From positions 19,220,001-19,284,000 of the forward strand of contig WHVY01000001.1 of NCBI GenBank assembly GCA_022266195.1: a stretch of DNA of 64,000 nt, given 5' to 3'. The position numbers and the translations under genes are program-made. This DNA comes from Tetranychus cinnabarinus. Taxonomy: Eukaryota > Arthropoda > Arachnida > Trombidiformes > Tetranychidae. Below, one piece after another: positions 34,579 through 44,166 of this stretch. How positions within the stretch are numbered: position 1 is the first letter of the stretch; each line of letters opens with the position of its first letter. The notes under the pieces were generated by a model, which worked only from the letters and a program-made list of their open reading frames with translations, was not told the DNA's origin and did not search any database.

Positions 34579-36236
34579 TTAAGACAGTTTCTTGGCTTTT
34601 TGATATAAAGCATCCACTACTTTGCTCATATTTTGAATAGTCTCTAAACATGCTTCGTATGTCTTATCGGTTTGAACGTCTTCGAAGATTATCAATACTC
34701 CTTCTCCTTGATCGAGAATTCCATTAAAACTTTTATCAAGAACCATTTGGGAAAGCTTCTTTTCAACTGTATCCTTACTCAGATTTATAATTTTAGCAAT
34801 ATGGTCAACCTGTGTAATCGAGACAAAAACAAAGTTAAATGTTGTAATAAGCGTAAGCAGAAAAATTTGGAGATTTATCAATAGAAAATTCGATATGAAT
34901 AAAAATGACAAACCTGAACACGTGAATAAGGTTCAATAATTCTGCATAAATTTTGTTCCAACATGTTATCATAAAGAGTATCAAAATGAGCTCGTATAAT
35001 CGGATCATCATGTAGCTCAGAGCCATATTGCTTCAATGCTTCTTTAAATTCCGAAAGAGATCTGTTTGCACTTGCTTTAGCAATAGCTTTCATCGCTTCA
35101 ATATTAGGACCAGCGTACTTTAAGGCTAATTTTCCAACTGTAAGAGATTGAACATCTTCAGGCCTACATAGAAAATATAAAATAAATTAATCTTATTGAT
35201 AACGTAAAGAAAAATTGAAAAACTCACTGTTTGAGCATTATTTTGGATAGCAACATGTATTTCAAAGCAGTCACTGCTTTTGGATTATCTATGGAATCAT
35301 AGCCCTCGAAAGCTTCATAGAAGTATGAAAAGGCGGTCTTGAAGTCTCTTTCATCAGCAGCATGGAGGATACCGGATTGCAAATCAAGAGCTGCTTGCAT
35401 TTTAGGAGGACAGTAGATTGCGTTAGCTGTTGTCCTAGCAGATGTCAAAGCAGCCCGAGCCTTTTGCAGATTACTTAAAGCATGATAGATTTTACTTTCT
35501 AAAAGCTGAACTTCGACCAGGAGATTTTTGTCATCCAACTTTTTAAGTTCTTTAAGCAATGAAGAAACCAAAATAAGAGCTTCATCATATCTTTTGTTTT
35601 CATAATAAAGTGCAATTAACCGTCCTTCAAGAGACTGCCTTAAGAAAGTTCGTTTATCCTCTTTAGCCCATGTAATAACTTCTTTGCAGAGATCAACTTC
35701 GAGTCCGGTACCAGCTTCCATGTCCAAAAACAGGTCAACTAATTGACGAACCAATTTAGCTGCCTTAGCCTTTGATATGCAATTAAGGAATGGCCTGACT
35801 TTCTGAATCAAGGAGGCCAATTCTATAGAGGAAAGAAAAAGGTGGATATTGAAGTTAGCAATATTTATAAATCAAAGTGAGGTAATCCAATTTACCTTGA
35901 GCTTTCCCAGATTTACATAAATGCTGACCAAGATCAAGGATGGCTTGCTCTCGAGCTCTAATAGATTCTTCATCTTTAGGAGGTTCAATCGAGTCAACTG
36001 GCGATTCATTTGTACGGGTTATGTTCATATGTTCAACGGGTTTGGTAGGACGACGATAAAAGACAAAGAAGATTATAAAAAAAGAAAAAAGCAAAAATAA
36101 TATAATCAATGTCATTATAATGAGAATTAAAACAAATGACAATATACTTACCAATGCTTTTGAGAACCTCATCGCTGGGATACTTGTCAGTAGGTAGAAT
36201 CTTTCTTGAATGAACAGCAACAGCTCCCCCGGTCAT
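34579..36236 (-). CDS. PSMD11: 26S proteasome non-ATPase regulatory subunit 11 (Rpn6)
   Basis: PCI-domain subunit of the proteasome lid that braces the lid against the core particle and ATPase ring. Five exons: complement(join(34579..34809, 34914..35163, 35228..35822, 35896..35997, 36152..36236)), 420 residues (human 422). The N-terminal helical repeats contain KRTFLRQSLEGRLIALYYENKRY and the invariant LTSARTTANAIYCPPK. The PCI winged helix follows, with LYDNMLEQNLCRIIEPYSRVQVDHIAKII split across the 34810..34913 intron. The end is IQNMSKVVDALYQKAKKLS. The acceptor at 35998/35999 (GCCAG) is chosen because it gives SIVDSIEPPKDEESIRAREQ, which aligns with animal Rpn6; the pyrimidine tract before it is weak. 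The extreme N-terminus (MTGGAVAVHSRK) is less conserved. Orthology is clear. Confidence 0.96.
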
Positions 36237-37248
36237 GATTACCAAGTTAATAGCTAATCAAAAGTCTCCAAAAAAATAATTATTAAAACAATTAGAATAA
36301 AGTGAAGGAGAATAAAGACAAAATTCAATTTCAATTAATAACACAAAACAAGAATGATTAATCAGCTTTTCAGTAGTCTCACACCGGTGACATCTATCGG
36401 GTACTGAACTAAAAGCTTCTGTGGGCTTTTATTTCATATTTTATTGCAGTTCAACTACAGTGTAAATAAATAAATTCATGAGAAAATATCCAAATTAAAA
36501 TCTTTTGCAATATTAAAATAAATTGAGATATTAATCAAAATTATAATAGAAAAATTTAACAATCTTTTGCCATAAAGTTTATAGGAAATCGAAACGCTAA
36601 TAAAAAAACACACTTTAACAGCTTCCTGAAGCTAAAAAATGTTAAAAAGTTTCTCGCTCAGTTATCTTTCAGATAATTTAAAGCTAATTCTAGGATCAAA
36701 AATTTGATTATAAAACAAATAATTTTACAGTAAAATGCCGATCATTAGAGCTGTATCTTGATTTTTCATAGAAGGAAAGAAAGGAAGCTACAGAGTTTCA
36801 CTGCAACAAAACATGATGAGAAAATTTAAATAAAAATCTGCTGCTGTCAATCTATTTTTTTATAAATCATTGTATCTTAATATTGTATCCGATTTAAAAA
36901 TCGAATTTAAAATAGTTAGAATCAGCTATTTTTTATTAAATTTGTTTTGTATGATATCTAGATGCTCTATGAATTCAGTTAACTTGGGCCATTATTTTCA
37001 TCGAATGGCTTGGAACACGGCGCAAGCTTGTTATAAATGGCTAACTGGTCTTGCATTTGAAAATATTATTGTTTATCGAATTATCAATTCGATTTGAAAT
37101 GAATTTACAGTTTAATATTTAATTTGTGTGTCAAATGTAGTACCAATTGATTTGTGCATCACCTCATTTTGATTTTATTATAATTTGAAGTGACTCTGTG
37201 AAAATCCCTGGACATTGATCTCATTTTGTTGAAACCTTTGGTTCAGAT
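36237..37248. other. Divergent promoter region between PSMD11 and EMC7
   Basis: AT-rich. The TGACTCTGTG motif at 37191..37200 lies 49 bp before the EMC7 start. A GTGACATC-like patch near 36385 is the only GC-richer stretch. No gene recognised. Confidence 0.5.
37191..37200 (+). promoter_or_regulatory. Candidate initiator motif TGACTCTGTG (EMC7)
   Basis: TTATTATAATTT lies 12-20 bp upstream and the coding start is 49 bp downstream, the geometry expected of a transcription start. Inferred from recurrence of the 10-mer in this window. Confidence 0.4.
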
Positions 37249-38078
37249 ATGCACTTAATTATTACTTTAATAATTTTGATTAGTGCAAAGATTTGCAGTA
37301 CTCAAGAAGGCTCTATCCATGTTAGTGAACAATCCACAAACTCAAAATCTACTGGTTTATACACTATTGAAGGAAAGATTTTTCCACCTCCAAATGTATC
37401 TATAACCCCGTCTTGGTTCACATCTACAAGGATAATTGTAAACTATGGCCAATTCCTTGCTTTCATGAGGTAAGCAATAAAATTACATTTTCTTCATGAT
37501 TGTAAATCTGTTTGTCAATTCTATTTTTCAGAAAGGATGGCAGTTTTGAGATAGGACAAGTACCTTCTGGATCTTATTTGGTTGAAGTCACTAATCCAGA
37601 TTTTTTCTACAAGCCAACAAGGGTTGATATCAATTCAAAGGGTAAAATCCGAGCTCGAAAAGTAAATTACATTCAAAGCTCAGCTGTTCAGCAAATCAGT
37701 TATCCATTAAGATATCGACCTCAATCTCCATTCAAATATTTCCAAACAAGAGAAACCTGGAGAATCACAGACTTCCTATTCAATCCAATGGTATTGATGA
37801 TGGTTCTACCTTTGATTTTGATAATGGTTTTACCCAAAATGATGAATGTAGCTGATGTTGAAACACAGCGTGTAAGTATTGAAATTTTCAAAGTCGACCC
37901 TGAGTAATCAGATATTTTCACATTTTATTTTCAGGAGATACAAAATAGACAAATTCCTGCATATGATGTCCCCGAATTATCTGAAATGATGACAAACTGG
38001 TTCAACAGTGGAGCTTCAAGTCTCAATAAGCCTGATTTGGCCGGCATGAAGACCAATAAATTGACACGAAAAAGATGA
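37249..38078 (+). CDS. EMC7: ER membrane protein complex subunit 7
   Basis: Lumenal subunit of the EMC insertase for tail-anchored and multi-pass proteins. The coding sequence is join(37249..37469, 37532..37871, 37935..38078), 234 residues; introns are only 62 and 63 bp. Residues 1-18 form a signal peptide. A beta-sandwich domain follows with GSFEIGQVPSGSYLVEV and INSKGKIRARKVNYI, both hallmarks of EMC7. Next comes RETWRITDFLFNPMVLMMVLPL, the conserved junction into the single membrane span. The short cytosolic tail ends in basic residues (KLTRKR). Divergent from PSMD11. Orthology is clear. Confidence 0.95.
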
Positions 38079-38492
38079 TCCATTGAATGATAATATTTGG
38101 TTGAATAATGATTCAGTTTTCACAGCTAAATTTATTCACAATCTTTAATTATATCTTTCATAACTCAATCTGCCATTTCTGATGCCAATAATTTATCCCA
38201 ATCAATTTACATGTATTATATAATCCTTCAAGATGTCTGTAAAATTAAAGCAGCAAAAATATGTAAAAAGACTAGACAATTAAAAACAATTCATATATTA
38301 ATCATCAAATTGTACATCTGAAATGGTTTCTAGCTGAATCCAATTCGTCAAAATCTTAGATCTTGTTATATTTTTGTGCATATCTCTCAGAACTTAAATG
38401 ATCCTTTGCTGGAAGGATTATTTAAGTTCACCTCAAACATCCAACAGCATTAATGTTATATTTTGTGATCATTTGTATTCAAATTATTACTC
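38079..38492. other. Short intergenic region between EMC7 and otopetrin
   Basis: EMC7 3' UTR plus the otopetrin promoter in 414 bp. No distinct element seen. Confidence 0.5.
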
Positions 38493-40128
38493 ATGTCTCA
38501 AGATGAGATTAATCAGGCTGAGGCTAAACTATCTAAACAAACTCAACCCTGTAAATTGATTAGCATTTTGTTGCTTCTTATTTTGTTCACTTTTGGTGTA
38601 AATTTACAACTTAAAAACCACAACATCTATCATAGTTATTTCATGTAAGTTATAAAGCCGTAAACCTTTGTTCTTAATTGAAATTCCGTCTCTTTTCAGA
38701 GCTGCTTTGTCTTTTATTGGCTTAATCTGGTTAATAATAATTTGGATAGACATAAAAATAGTCTCATGGAGACTTCACCTTTCCAATGAAGATGCATCAA
38801 GTGTCACTCACGTTGAATGGACTTATTACACATACCTTAAAGCTCCACATTTGTATTGCTTTTACCTTAAACTTGGCCTGGCAGGTGAGCTGATCGACAT
38901 TTCCCATAAAACAATGTAATACTTGAAGACAATCTTTCATATCAACTCTTTTTGCTCCATAGTTTTCTGCTGCATTGATCTGTCTCTAACATTAGCCACA
39001 ATGATTCAGGAATTATACTTCTTGTCCAAGTTACCAACCTGTTTCAATAGCCTACGATTGATATCAAGTACCTCGGACTTTCTATTTGCATCTGTTCAAC
39101 TGATTTTCATTGAAACTCACATGAATATCGCTATTAATCGATTAAAAAATCTCTCTCGTCTTGGCTGTATGATCTGCATCACTGTTGCTCTACTCAAATG
39201 GTTTGCTACTATTGTTTCTGAAGCTTTTCCTCAAGATCCAATCGACATGGACTCGCATTGTAGATCATTTTTGAAATCCAATGTTCGAGCTTTTGTACCT
39301 TATATTGACCCATTTACTGTTGAATTTAATTTTCTTCTTGCTATTCAATGGTTAACAATATGGCTTAATATTGGGTCTTACAAGCGGACACGGGCTCCAT
39401 CTTTTTGGTTAATTACAGAGTCTCATGGAGCGCCCAATCAATTTGAAGAAATGACTGAATCAATGGCATTTCATCGCAGCAAGAAAGGTTTAATTGTTGG
39501 AATAATTTTCTTCATTGGAAGTATCAGTTCTCTTTTGTATTATTTTTCAATTATCGGACAATCTAATGTATCAGAATCGACTATATTTTTTGTGAAGTGG
39601 GAAGATTTCATTTACCTTGTTTCCTCACTAGTAGCTTTGCTGATCGGAACTTGGCAGTTGTCTTTTCTCGGTCAATCAGATAAAAGTTGTATTGGATCGA
39701 CTGATTTAATGTTACTCTTCTTTCCTCTATTAGCCTTTTTTATACGCGGCTATATCAGAATATATTTCATCTATTCTGAAAAATTTTCATGGCTTGAAGG
39801 ATCGTTAGAAGCTCTCTCTATTTTGCAGCCCATTTATCAAGCCTTTTTCATATTTTATGGCCGAATCAAAGTTTGTAATACACCATATTTGGTACAACAT
39901 AAGCCTGGCAGACAAATTATTATTTTATTGATTTTTATGAACTTAATTCTATGGGTTTCTGGGGCTTTCCGAGACAAAGCTAAAGTGAACGACCATGATT
40001 TTCAGCATTTTTTTCATTTAATTGTTCTAAATCTTTGCCATCCTTTTGTTTTATTTTTTCGGTATCATTCATCGGTCTGTTTAGCTAATATTTGGAAAGT
40101 TACTTATGAACATGGAATGATAAATTAA
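38493..40128 (+). CDS. Otopetrin-family proton channel
   Basis: Proton-selective channel; animal otopetrins serve sour taste and otolith or calcium physiology. The coding sequence is join(38493..38644, 38700..38884, 38963..40128), 500 residues, introns of 55 and 78 bp. About twelve hydrophobic segments are visible. The C-terminal signature is strong: NLILWVSGAFRDK followed by PFVLFFRYHSSVCLANIWK, the otopetrin FRFHS...LAEIW block. The mid-protein FTVEFNFLLAIQWLTIWLNIG matches the EY...MWKNIG motif of the first Otop domain. The start at 38493 gives a short cytosolic N-terminus. The splice into exon 3 uses CCATAG at 38957..38962; the TTG-led frame before it is intronic. The N-terminal half is divergent, so the subgroup is unclear, but the family is secure. 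Confidence 0.88.
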
Positions 40129-40874
40129 CATCACTGCCAATACTTTTACATTTCAATCATTCTTCGATAAAAATAGAAGCATTTCAAGAATTATAATCAA
40201 ATGCTGGGCTTCTCAAGTTATTTACTAGGTAATTCATAGCCCTGTAAGTTTAATCGCTTGATTTATTCGATGGAAACTGTTGATGCATCGATACTTAATT
40301 AATTGATATTCCTTTCCATTATATCAGACTCACGAATAAATGTTTTGTAGTTGGCTTTCTAGAAAAAGGCTGGTTGAAAAGCAACTTCCACTTTACTTGT
40401 ATCAAGTTTAAAGACCGAACACGACCTCGCGGTGAACTTCTTAAAGGTCGCGAATTTGTCATGAAAGGTAAATATTTATAATTGCTGTTCTCTCGAACTC
40501 TTGTAAAAAATCTTTTGATAGAGTGCAGTTGACTACAAAGTCAAACGGTTTATAAGGCTGGATAGTATCTTGAAAGCTCATATCTAAAACTCAAATGAAA
40601 TTGAATTGCGTTTGATGATGACTTTGTAACCAGCTGCACCAGATTTTTTGGGATTAATTAAAGAAATTCACTTTTCCATAAGTCATTTCGATAACTTTAA
40701 ATTTTGTCAGTTTTTCCCATGTTTGTCAATAGGAGGATTTATCAACTTTCAATTAGAATATCTCGATATCAATGATATTACAGCAGCAAAAAGAGCAGAA
40801 GTTTAAGATGGGTTAAAAACGTGCCACTTTTTTATTAATTTGACTTTTTGTTTATTAGCTGATGAGTATTGTGC
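40129..40874. other. Intergenic region with PARS2 fragment
   Basis: Carries the PARS2-derived pseudogene (40230..40480). Farther on, 40732..40806 is open after a TTTGTCAATAG acceptor-like site and ends in TAA; its source is not recognised and it may be random or another gene remnant. Confidence 0.5.
40230..40480 (+). pseudogene. Decayed fragment of mitochondrial prolyl-tRNA synthetase
   Basis: Copy of 44702..44973 of the intact PARS2 gene: end of exon 3, intron 3, exon 4 and the start of intron 4. Exon-3 remnant TTCATAGCCCTGTAAG, then TCAGACTCACGAATAAATG where the functional gene has GAAGAAATG, so a nonsense codon is present. About 15 bases of exon 4 are lost after CAAGTT. The intron is retained, so this is DNA-level duplication, not retroposition. 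Same orientation as the parent, about 4.5 kb away. Confidence 0.92.
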
Positions 40875-42200
40875 TTAAGATTTTAGTTGAAATTTCCGTT
40901 CGATTGTATCAAAGAGCTGATTACGGAGATTTGTCTTAAATGAAGCGTACCAGTCAATCAATCGAAGTCTTCTTGCAATTTTTCGTTCCAATGATAAACT
41001 CATCTCTTTTTCAATCAGCATTGGCAGTTCGTGAGTCCAGTTGGCAATGTATATCACAGGAGCATTATATTTTTTGAGCAAACGATAAGCTGAGGTAGGA
41101 TCACAGTTTGATTTATGGCCTTTAACATGGTTTAAATTTTCTTCCACTACCGGCAGAGATCCGTAAGATAAAGCTTCATAAATGCGATAGCATTCATGAT
41201 TCATTCCAATCGGACTCAGAGTAAGATCAGATAAACGTAAAGCTTGCAAATATAGCTCAAGAGTTTCACTGGTTTCATTCGGTTCCCATTCTGATCGGCC
41301 TTTTGTAAAGCAAACTCCTTCATCAAAAGTTTTAATGACATCCATAACCTCAACTCGCGATGAATTTGGATATATTGTCCCGAGAAAGTTGCAAGTGTAT
41401 GGCCTTTCTAGCTTCAAGTTAAGTTTATTTGGATCAGGGTTAGGGAAGTTTCGATAAGTTGCCACACCTAAAGGCCATTGATAGATGTCCTCTTCATTAA
41501 TTTCTTTCCAATCGTAAACAACAAACAGAAATTTTAAGGGTCCATTTGAGTTGAGATATTTTTTCACCCAATGATTAAAGCAAAATTCGTGTCCAAGTAA
41601 AATTGCAGCAGCATTAAAGGGTTGAATATCTTTTCTAGAAGACAAATCTTGAATTTTGTCCAACCATTGCTTCGCAAATTCAATTTTCTCTTTGGAGCGA
41701 CCATTTAAAACGAAAATCAAGTTTTTTGAGTCCCTTTGTTTGTTATCAGCCGAAAGGAAATTTTCCAATGATTGAGGCGTTAAAGAGGGTCCGCTACGAA
41801 ATTTAACTTTAAATTGATCAATCTTCCTGAATCCATATTGATAAAACTGACTTTTTTTACTCAGTTTTCCTTTCAGTATATGTTCCCAAAGGTAAACTCC
41901 GATTGCCGCTTTAGACCAAATTTCGATGACATCTAATGGCTCATTGGATTTTTTGTTTAACTGTTTAGATTTCTCGTTATTGCTCAATGATTTAACATGG
42001 ACATTATCCAATGGACCCCAATAGCTGTAATCGATATTGTTTGAATCATTATAATGGATGAGGTCAATCAAACGTTGACCATCTTCTCGATTGAAATTCG
42101 ATTCCTCAGGCACTTTGAATATGAACATAAAAGCGGTGTAGGTCATCAAAACAAAATTTACTCCAAAAACAGCAATTGTCAACTTTTTTAAGGCGATCAT
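40875..42200 (-). CDS. RXYLT1: Ribitol-5-phosphate xylosyltransferase 1 (TMEM5)
   Basis: Golgi type II membrane enzyme that adds xylose to ribitol phosphate during matriglycan synthesis on alpha-dystroglycan. One exon encodes 441 residues. An N-terminal membrane anchor spans about residues 7-28. The family landmarks IEIWSKAAIGVYLWEHIL, QWPLGVATYRNFP, RPYTCNFLGTIYPNSSR and HECYRIYEALSYGSLPVVEE are all present, the last two forming the exostosin-like GT domain with the nucleotide-sugar site. The C-terminus (RRLRLIDWYASFKTNLRNQL) also aligns with TMEM5. It implies that this animal keeps at least part of the phosphoribitol/matriglycan pathway. Neighbours are unrelated; divergent from the MPV17L2-like gene. 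Confidence 0.92.
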   Translation of the reverse strand: MIALKKLTIAVFGVNFVLMTYTAFMFIFKVPEESNFNREDGQRLIDLIHYNDSNNIDYSYWGPLDNVHVKSLSNNEKSKQLNKKSNEPLDVIEIWSKAAIGVYLWEHILKGKLSKKSQFYQYGFRKIDQFKVKFRSGPSLTPQSLENFLSADNKQRDSKNLIFVLNGRSKEKIEFAKQWLDKIQDLSSRKDIQPFNAAAILLGHEFCFNHWVKKYLNSNGPLKFLFVVYDWKEINEEDIYQWPLGVATYRNFPNPDPNKLNLKLERPYTCNFLGTIYPNSSRVEVMDVIKTFDEGVCFTKGRSEWEPNETSETLELYLQALRLSDLTLSPIGMNHECYRIYEALSYGSLPVVEENLNHVKGHKSNCDPTSAYRLLKKYNAPVIYIANWTHELPMLIEKEMSLSLERKIARRLRLIDWYASFKTNLRNQLFDTIERKFQLKS

Positions 42201-43138
42201 CGAGATGGATTATTTGCAGATTATTGCTTCAGATCGTTTCAGAATCCAACAAATAAGCCAACTGCCAGATTTTATTGCTTATTTATAACATTGTTACAAT
42301 GAGTTCACATGGTTTTTTCTTGAGTTTACATCTTCAAGATTTCGTACTGTCAGACAAGTCTAATTCCAGCATCTTAGGTGATAATTTATAAACTCACAAT
42401 TGTCATAATTGTCAGTTTCATTGATAAACAGAGGTAAAAGGATGAACAAATTATAAACTTTCATGCGATATCATTTTCACGATTGATAAAAGACAAGTTT
42501 CAAACAAATAGACATGTTTAACTCAAAATCAAAGTGATTACAAGTTTGTAATTTGAAACATTTCAATCAAAACAAATATGAAAATTAGAATCAGCTGCTT
42601 GTCATTGCTCGGAGCGCACGCGTCGAAAATAGCACTTAAGACTGCCGGAGACTGTCTTCGGCAAGTTTACTGTTTACTGCAAAACTTGCCGTAATGAAAT
42701 TTTGCTCGTGGTCTGCGACAATTAATGCTCATACGTAGTTTCCATTAAATTGCTCAATTTATTTCAAAGTTTGATTGTTGACTATTATTCAACCATTGTT
42801 TGTGTTCGTTGTTTTGTAAGTCGTATGTTTTCATTCATTACTAACGCATATCTAGTCCAATCCTAGGTTTAATTTCAAGAATTAAATTATCTGACAGAAT
42901 CTTATTTGGTGATGATTTGTAAGTATTTTAACCTGATTACAACTAGATTATAAAAATTTTATTTGTTCTTTTGTTTCAGATAATTATGGTTGTGTTGGTG
43001 CCTTGTAAGAGAATGTAGATGTACACATCGAATCATCAGATGTTTCTACTTAAACAAAGTATTATAAATTAATTTCCAATAGAAAAATCCGTTAAATTAG
43101 AATTATATTCGCCATCAAATCACTACCTGTCAGCAGAG
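42201..43138. other. Divergent promoter region RXYLT1 / MPV17L2-like
   Basis: Contains a GC-richer block around 42610..42695 with a hairpin (42659..42668 pairs with 42682..42691, CGGCAAGTTT stem). A likely 5' UTR intron of the downstream gene runs from GTAAGT near 42919 to TTTCAG near 42979. No coding region recognised. Confidence 0.5.
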
Positions 43139-43714
43139 ATGGTTGTTGGAAGTCATTTAAAGAGAATTCTTAATTTAGCGTTCTCACCTCGTTATCTGAT
43201 GTTCACAAATACGACTATTGGTACTGGTGCTTTAGTTGGAGCTGATCTTATACAACAACTTGCTACCCATTATGTTTATCCTAAACAAGATGATTTTTTA
43301 AAAAAAGATGACTGTGATTCTTATAAACACGATACTAGGAGGTCGATTGGTATGGCAGCTGGAGGCTTATACTTTGGTTTTGCTGGCCATTACTGGTACG
43401 AATTCTTAGATAAAAAGTTCCCTGGTAGATCAATAGCCATTGTATCAAAAAAGTTGATGTGTGAAGCCATTATCGGACCTCCATTTGTCACTGTTTGTTA
43501 TTTCATCGTTGCTAAAACCGAAGGTAAAACGACGCAGGAATGGTACAAGTCTTTTAAAGAAACAATCCTCTATATTATATTTTCGGAATGGTTTGGTTTT
43601 TTACCTCTACAAGCATTCAATTTCTACCTGCTGCCACCTAAATATCGTTATCTTTGTGTTGCTGGTTTGACGTTTTTCTATGATAATTTTCTATCTTTCA
43701 TTTTCCATAAATGA
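43139..43714 (+). CDS. MPV17L2: MPV17-like protein 2 family
   Basis: Mitochondrial inner-membrane protein of the Mpv17/PMP22 family; MPV17L2 assists mitoribosome assembly. A single exon encodes 191 residues up to a TGA. Visible family features: SPRYLMFTNTTIGTGALVGADLIQQ at the N-terminus, YFGFAGHYWYEFLDKKFPG, IGPPFVTVCYF, and SEWFGFLPLQAFNFYLLPPKYRYL, the last being the Mpv17 W.P.Q..NF..VP...R signature. It closes with DNFLSFIFHK, equal to the WD.YLSY.KH end. The stop is TGA followed by CTA, a known leaky context, and the same frame stays open for 49 more codons. MPV17L2 is preferred over MPV17 because of the FTNT and HYWY motifs. Confidence 0.9.
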   Translation: MVVGSHLKRILNLAFSPRYLMFTNTTIGTGALVGADLIQQLATHYVYPKQDDFLKKDDCDSYKHDTRRSIGMAAGGLYFGFAGHYWYEFLDKKFPGRSIAIVSKKLMCEAIIGPPFVTVCYFIVAKTEGKTTQEWYKSFKETILYIIFSEWFGFLPLQAFNFYLLPPKYRYLCVAGLTFFYDNFLSFIFHK

Positions 43715-43864
43715 CTACCGTCAGGTCATTACAAGATGAATGATGAATCCATGATCGCTCTATCATTGGATCCATATTACGAGCAACAAAAATCCAAAGA
43801 AAAAGCAATTGCTTATGATAATCGAGGTGGCTTGTTACCACAATTATCAATTCGTCCTAAATGA
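43715..43864 (+). CDS. Possible readthrough extension or 42-aa small ORF after MPV17L2
   Basis: In frame with MPV17L2 past its TGA (43712..43714), 49 sense codons run to a TGA at 43862. The first ATG inside is at 43736 and would give a 42-residue peptide starting MNDESMIALSLDPYYEQQ. The composition is protein-like, with few low-complexity runs, unlike random frames in this AT-rich DNA. Possible readings are programmed stop-codon readthrough (UGA CUA), a downstream small ORF on a bicistronic mRNA, or a coincidence. An intron spanning the TGA would delete the conserved last segment, so it is less likely. No homology recognised. Confidence 0.4.
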   Translation, partial: LPSGHYKMNDESMIALSLDPYYEQQKSKEKAIAYDNRGGLLPQLSIRPK

Positions 43865-44166
43865 TCACGAAGAGGCATTTAAAATTATAAAAATTAAATG
43901 GAGTTAGTTGGCTATTAAAAAGTTATCCATTGACCTAAAAATTATAACACTTTGATTATGTGTCCAACACGCAAGTAATCAGGGTTAAATATTGATCAAT
44001 AACTTATTAATACTGTATTAATTATGCATTCACTCAGAAGTTGTTTGAATATTGCAATCAAATAAAGCGCGTGTCAAGTTGTAACAGCTGACTTGCTGAA
44101 TTATTTTTTTGTTCAACCGGTATTTCATATTACTTTATTCATGTTTATGGTTTTTGATCTGAAATT

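Noticed and set aside
38923..38962. Separate membrane protein starting at 38923
   Set aside because: Starts at TTG inside an intron; the otopetrin exon 3 begins at 38963 and continues exons 1 and 2 in phase.
38668..40128. ABC-transporter membrane domain
   Set aside because: First impression from hydrophobicity only; the FRYHSSVCLANIW block identifies an otopetrin.
40732..40806. Last exon of an unknown gene upstream of RXYLT1
   Set aside because: Short open stretch after an acceptor-like site, but no donor exon or homology found; left as a note in the intergenic entry.
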